Shown here: positions 5,663 through 7,826 of the stretch, piece after piece | Layout: every line of letters starts with the position of its first letter | Numbering within the stretch: the first letter of the stretch is position 1 | Assembly: GCA_904502015.1 (NCBI GenBank) | Contig: CAJGEA010000086.1 | Coordinates: 1-7,826, forward strand | Length of the DNA: 7,826 bases | DNA from: an uncultured Clostridia bacterium | GTDB taxonomy: Bacteria > Bacillota > Clostridia > Oscillospirales > CAG-272 | Reading direction: 5' to 3' | Translations under genes and position numbers: made by a program | Notes under the pieces: model-generated | Databases searched by the model: none | Seen by the model: the letters and a program-made list of their open reading frames with translations, nothing else | Told to the model about the DNA's origin: nothing

Positions 5663-5689
5663 AAAAAGGGGGCTTGGCCCCCTTTTTTT
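5663..5689 (+). terminator. intrinsic terminator of the DUF6514-like gene
   Basis: GGGGGC (5668-5673) pairs with GCCCCC (5677-5682) around the loop TTG. The stem is extended by five A-T pairs and followed by a run of seven T (5683-5689). It begins 18 bases after the stop codon. This is the clearest rho-independent terminator in the window. Confidence 0.95.
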
Positions 5690-5755
5690 GGCCCGAAGTT
5701 TACCGCCATATTACAAAATGTTCACACTTGTCCAAAAAAATGTGCATATTTGGAA

Positions 5756-5773
5756 ACTTTTTTGCAAAAAAGT
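5756..5773. promoter_or_regulatory. perfect 18-bp palindrome before the response-regulator promoter
   Basis: ACTTTTTTGCAAAAAAGT reads identically on both strands and ends one base before the -35 box at 5775. It is a candidate binding site for a dimeric regulator, or an A/T-tract element that bends DNA or contacts RNA polymerase. Chance symmetry in an A/T-rich stretch is possible but less likely at this length. Confidence 0.6.
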
Positions 5774-5774
5774 C

Positions 5775-5803
5775 TTTACAATTTCCCCCGGCTATGCTAT
5801 AAT
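5775..5803 (+). promoter_or_regulatory. promoter of the response-regulator gene
   Basis: TTTACA (5775-5780) and TATAAT (5798-5803) are separated by 17 nt, and the -10 box has a TGC extension. Transcription should start near 5810, leaving a leader of about 148 nt. Confidence 0.88.
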
Positions 5804-5824
5804 TGTAATTGTGAAAAAAGATTG

Positions 5825-5942
5825 AACGAAATATGTTGATATCGTTTCGTTGAAAATCAAACCACCGTCACAGAACGACCGCATTCGTGCGGTACGATAC
5901 GGTATAGAAGGATTGCCCTGCAAAGGCAAGTGCAAAGGCAAG
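5825..5942 (+). promoter_or_regulatory. structured leader of the response-regulator mRNA
   Basis: Three elements are visible. AACGAAA (5825-5831) pairs with TTTCGTT (5845-5851), with an inner TAT/ATA pairing. CCGCA-TTCG-TGCGG (5879-5892) is a 5-bp stem closed by a stable UUCG loop. TGCAAAGGCAAG is tandemly repeated at 5919-5930 and 5931-5942, the second copy running into the ribosome site AAGGAGG (5940-5946). TTGCC at 5913-5917 can pair with GGCAA in either copy. No known riboswitch class is recognised. Confidence 0.5.
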
Positions 5943-5957
5943 GAGGAAGCAACCGAT

Positions 5958-6650
5958 ATGATGGACACCAAGATCTTGGTCGTGGATAACGATCCGAATA
6001 TGTGTGATCAGCTCAAAACATATTTTGAAGGAGAAGGGTACGAGGTTAAAACCGTTGCCGACGGGGCCGAGGGCATCAACTACTTCAAGATGTATGAGCC
6101 TGATCTGGTTCTTCTTGATGTCATGCTCCCCAAAAAGGATGGCTGGCAGGTGTGCCGCGAGATCCGCGAGATTTCGTCCAAGCCCATCATCATGATCAGC
6201 TCTAAGGGTGAGGTTTTTGATAAGGTGCTGGGGCTTGAGCTCGGCGCCGACGACTTTGTGGTTAAACCCTTTGATATCAAGGAATTGTCCGCCCGTGTCA
6301 AGGCGGTGCTGCGCCGCTACCAGGTGCAGGGAAGCCAGGCGGATGACGACGTGATCCGCTTTGACAACATTGAGATCAGTAAGCTCAAATACGAGCTCAA
6401 GCTGAAGGGGCGCTCCATTGATATTCCCCCCAAGGAGCTGGAGCTTTTGTACTTCCTCGCCTCCAACTACAACCGCGTGTTCACCCGCGACGCCCTCCTG
6501 GATAAGGTCTGGGGCTTCGACTATCTGGGCGACTCCCGCACGGTGGACGTCCACGTTAAGCGCCTGCGCGAGAAGTTGGGCGGCGTGTCCGAGAAGTGGG
6601 TGATTAAAACGGTGTGGGGCGTCGGCTATAAGTTCGAGCTGCTCAACTGA
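5958..6650 (+). CDS. OmpR/PhoB-family response regulator (230 aa)
   Basis: This is a two-component transcription factor: phosphorylation of the receiver domain drives DNA binding by the winged helix. The receiver (about 5-120) shows Asp54 (LVLLDVMLP) as phosphoacceptor, Ser81 in the switch position (IIMISSKGE) and Lys103 (VVKPFD). The N-terminal acidic pocket reads VVDNDP, so the second acidic residue is Asn11 in my alignment. The winged-helix domain (about 130-230) has the usual PPKELELLYFLA entry, the recognition helix around DSRTVDVHVKRLREKLG and the terminal WGVGYKFE wing. The length is standard. The ATG at 5958 is favoured by AAGGAGG 11 nt upstream; the frame is open further upstream only through a weak TTG. 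No histidine kinase gene is adjacent; an HtrA-like protease follows 170 bp downstream. Confidence 0.96.
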   Translation: MMDTKILVVDNDPNMCDQLKTYFEGEGYEVKTVADGAEGINYFKMYEPDLVLLDVMLPKKDGWQVCREIREISSKPIIMISSKGEVFDKVLGLELGADDFVVKPFDIKELSARVKAVLRRYQVQGSQADDDVIRFDNIEISKLKYELKLKGRSIDIPPKELELLYFLASNYNRVFTRDALLDKVWGFDYLGDSRTVDVHVKRLREKLGGVSEKWVIKTVWGVGYKFELLN

Positions 6651-6691
6651 TTCTACTACATAAAAACCCTGTAAATACATGATTCTTTTAA

Positions 6692-6722
6692 GACTCCCCG
6701 CGACCTCGGGTCAAGGGGAGTC
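6692..6722. other. GC-rich hairpin between response regulator and protease genes
   Basis: GACTCCCC (6692-6699) pairs with GGGGAGTC (6715-6722). An inner GACC/GGTC stem with loop TCG is set off by a 2x2 internal loop (GC/AA). There is no T run behind it (ATCACCCCCCC follows), so it is not a typical intrinsic terminator. It may be a leaky terminator, an mRNA 3' end stabiliser or a processing site. A second small repeat, CACCG/CGGTG, lies at 6753-6769. I find no convincing promoter for the protease gene in this gap. Confidence 0.6.
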
Positions 6723-6820
6723 ATCACCCCCCCATTGACCTGACCCGATTGTCACCGACCCGTGCGGTGGCATTCTTTGTGTCTGCTGTCGGGGATACCC
6801 CATAGGAGGTAACCGTAACC

Positions 6821-7826
6821 ATGAACGATTTTAACGAGGATCGCCGCGATCTGCCCCTGGAGGGCACGGCTGAGCCTACTGCTCCCACCGAGCCCGTAAC
6901 TCCCACCGAGCCCGTAACTCCCACCGAGCCCGTAACTCCCACCGAGCCCGTAACTCCCGCCGAGCCCGCGACTCCCGCCGAGCCCGCGACTCCCGCCGAG
7001 CCGGCTCCCGTCTACCGCTGGAGTTATTCCGATCAACTGAACCATGAAAAAGCCAGCGGTCTGCCCATCCGCAGAATGCTGATTCTGTATTCCTCCATCG
7101 TGACGGCACTCTTGATCCTTTGCATAGGCGTGATCATTGCTGCCAATATGCGCAGTAGCGGCTTTCAGGCCCTTTTGCGTTCGGAGGGCGTTGCGGATTC
7201 CTCGTCGGATGAAGCGGTGGTGGCCGTTGAGCAGGCCAAGCACTCGGTCGTGGTCATTCAGGTCATTACCGATGAGGGCACGGGCACGGGTACGGGCATC
7301 GTCATGACCGAAAACGGATATATTGCCACCAATCACCACGTAGTTGAGGGCGGTACGCGCATCCGTGTGAAGTTCTACGATGGCACGTATGCCTACGCCG
7401 AGCTGATCGGCTCTTCCGAAATGGACGATCTTGCCGTCATCAAGGTGGAGCGCACGGGGCTTACCCCCGCCACGTTTGCCAAATCCTCGGAATGCTACGT
7501 CGGCCAAACTGTCTGGGCCATCGGAAATCCCAGCGGTATCGAGCTGGCGTGGACAACCACGAGGGGGATCGTGTCCTACAAGGACCGCGAGGTCAAAATA
7601 TATAACTCCGACGGCACTCTCGCCAAGAAACTCCGCCTGATTCAAACCGATGCTAACGTCAACCCCGGAAATTCGGGCGGCCCGCTGGTGGATGAGCGCG
7701 GACACGTCATAGGCGTCGTTTCCATGAAGTTGGCCAATGATTACGAGGGTCTTGGCTTTGCCATTCCGTCGGACGGTGCGGTGGAGCTTCTGGAAGCCAT
7801 TATGAAGGACGGTCACGCGAACAACG
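6821..7826 (+). CDS. htrA: HtrA/DegP-like membrane-anchored serine protease, 3' end cut by window
   Basis: This is a family S1C protease (envelope protein quality control), with 335 codons visible and the rest beyond the window. Residues 1-64 form a cytoplasmic tail with PTEPVT repeated four times, then PAEPAT twice. One transmembrane segment follows at about 86-109 (MLILYSSIVTALLILCIGVIIAANM), so the protease domain faces outside. The catalytic triad is intact: His173 in TNHHVV, Asp203 in MDDLAVIK and Ser285 in NPGNSGGPL. The regulatory loop segment GFAIPSD is also present. PDZ domains, usual for the family, would lie past the edge. The start ATG is preceded by AGGAGGT (6804-6810) at 10 nt. 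It follows the response regulator by 170 bp, so co-transcription is possible if the hairpin between them is leaky. Confidence 0.95.
   Translation, partial: MNDFNEDRRDLPLEGTAEPTAPTEPVTPTEPVTPTEPVTPTEPVTPAEPATPAEPATPAEPAPVYRWSYSDQLNHEKASGLPIRRMLILYSSIVTALLILCIGVIIAANMRSSGFQALLRSEGVADSSSDEAVVAVEQAKHSVVVIQVITDEGTGTGTGIVMTENGYIATNHHVVEGGTRIRVKFYDGTYAYAELIGSSEMDDLAVIKVERTGLTPATFAKSSECYVGQTVWAIGNPSGIELAWTTTRGIVSYKDREVKIYNSDGTLAKKLRLIQTDANVNPGNSGGPLVDERGHVIGVVSMKLANDYEGLGFAIPSDGAVELLEAIMKDGHANN
6884..7006 (+). repeat. 18-bp tandem repeat inside the protease gene
   Basis: CCCACCGAGCCCGTAACT occurs four times without change (6884-6955). Two identical copies of a variant, CCCGCCGAGCCCGCGACT, follow (6956-6991), then a partial unit ending at 7006. 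The unit is six codons long, so copy-number changes keep the frame. It encodes PTEPVT/PAEPAT in the cytoplasmic tail. Confidence 0.95.

Noticed and set aside
5868..6680. 270-codon minus-strand frame opposite the response regulator
   Set aside because: It is a shadow of a well-conserved regulator and shows no domain of its own.
6692..6722. Intrinsic terminator after the response regulator
   Set aside because: The stem is strong but no T run follows in the plus direction, so I list it only as a hairpin.
6884..7006. Possible CRISPR array
   Set aside because: The units are contiguous without spacers and lie in frame inside a coding region.
6752..7816. 354-codon minus-strand frame with Gly-Leu-Gly-Gly-Ser repeats
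   Set aside because: The repeats are only the reverse reading of the 18-bp tract in the protease gene; the plus strand has an intact catalytic triad.

Overview
The window looks like chromosomal DNA of a moderately GC-rich member of the Bacillota, most likely an uncultured gut-type clostridium (Oscillospirales or a neighbour). This is inferred from near-consensus TTGACA/TATAAT promoters with 17-nt spacers and TGn extensions, strong AGGAGG-type ribosome sites, a DUF2974 (Mbeg1-like) hydrolase, a DUF6514-like small protein, and intergenic spacers built from strings of small perfect hairpins. No phage, transposase or CRISPR sequence is visible.

Layout, left to right. Positions 1-62 hold a cluster of small hairpins. 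Next comes a minus-strand tRNA-Glu (CTC) with its own promoter and a terminator stem that runs into its CCA end. A divergent consensus promoter then drives a 721-aa cytosolic protein of unknown role with a degenerate PP2C-like core. About 200 bp downstream, after five successive perfect hairpins, lies a 403-aa DUF2974 alpha/beta hydrolase with an intact GHSKGG nucleophile elbow. A bidirectional terminator separates it from two minus-strand genes: a 68-aa XRE-type regulator and a 111-aa basic protein with two membrane segments. Between those two genes sit overlapping divergent promoters with a three-half-site operator, and the rightward promoter points antisense into the membrane-protein gene.

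A 423-bp AT-rich spacer with promoters in both directions follows, then a 103-aa DUF6514-like protein with its own extended -10 promoter and a strong terminator. The last part carries an OmpR/PhoB-type response regulator behind a perfect 18-bp palindrome and a structured leader with a tandem 12-bp repeat. Finally there is a membrane-anchored HtrA-like serine protease with an 18-bp repeat tract in its N-terminus, cut by the window end.

Working together: a response regulator followed by an HtrA protease resembles an envelope-stress module (compare walR...htrA of other Bacillota), but no histidine kinase is in view. The XRE gene appears autoregulated and may control its neighbour through an antisense transcript. 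The two large genes on the left lie in the same direction and may be partly co-transcribed, but nothing in their sequences proves a joint function. The least explained items are the hairpin arrays, the XRE/antisense arrangement and the PP2C-like orphan.
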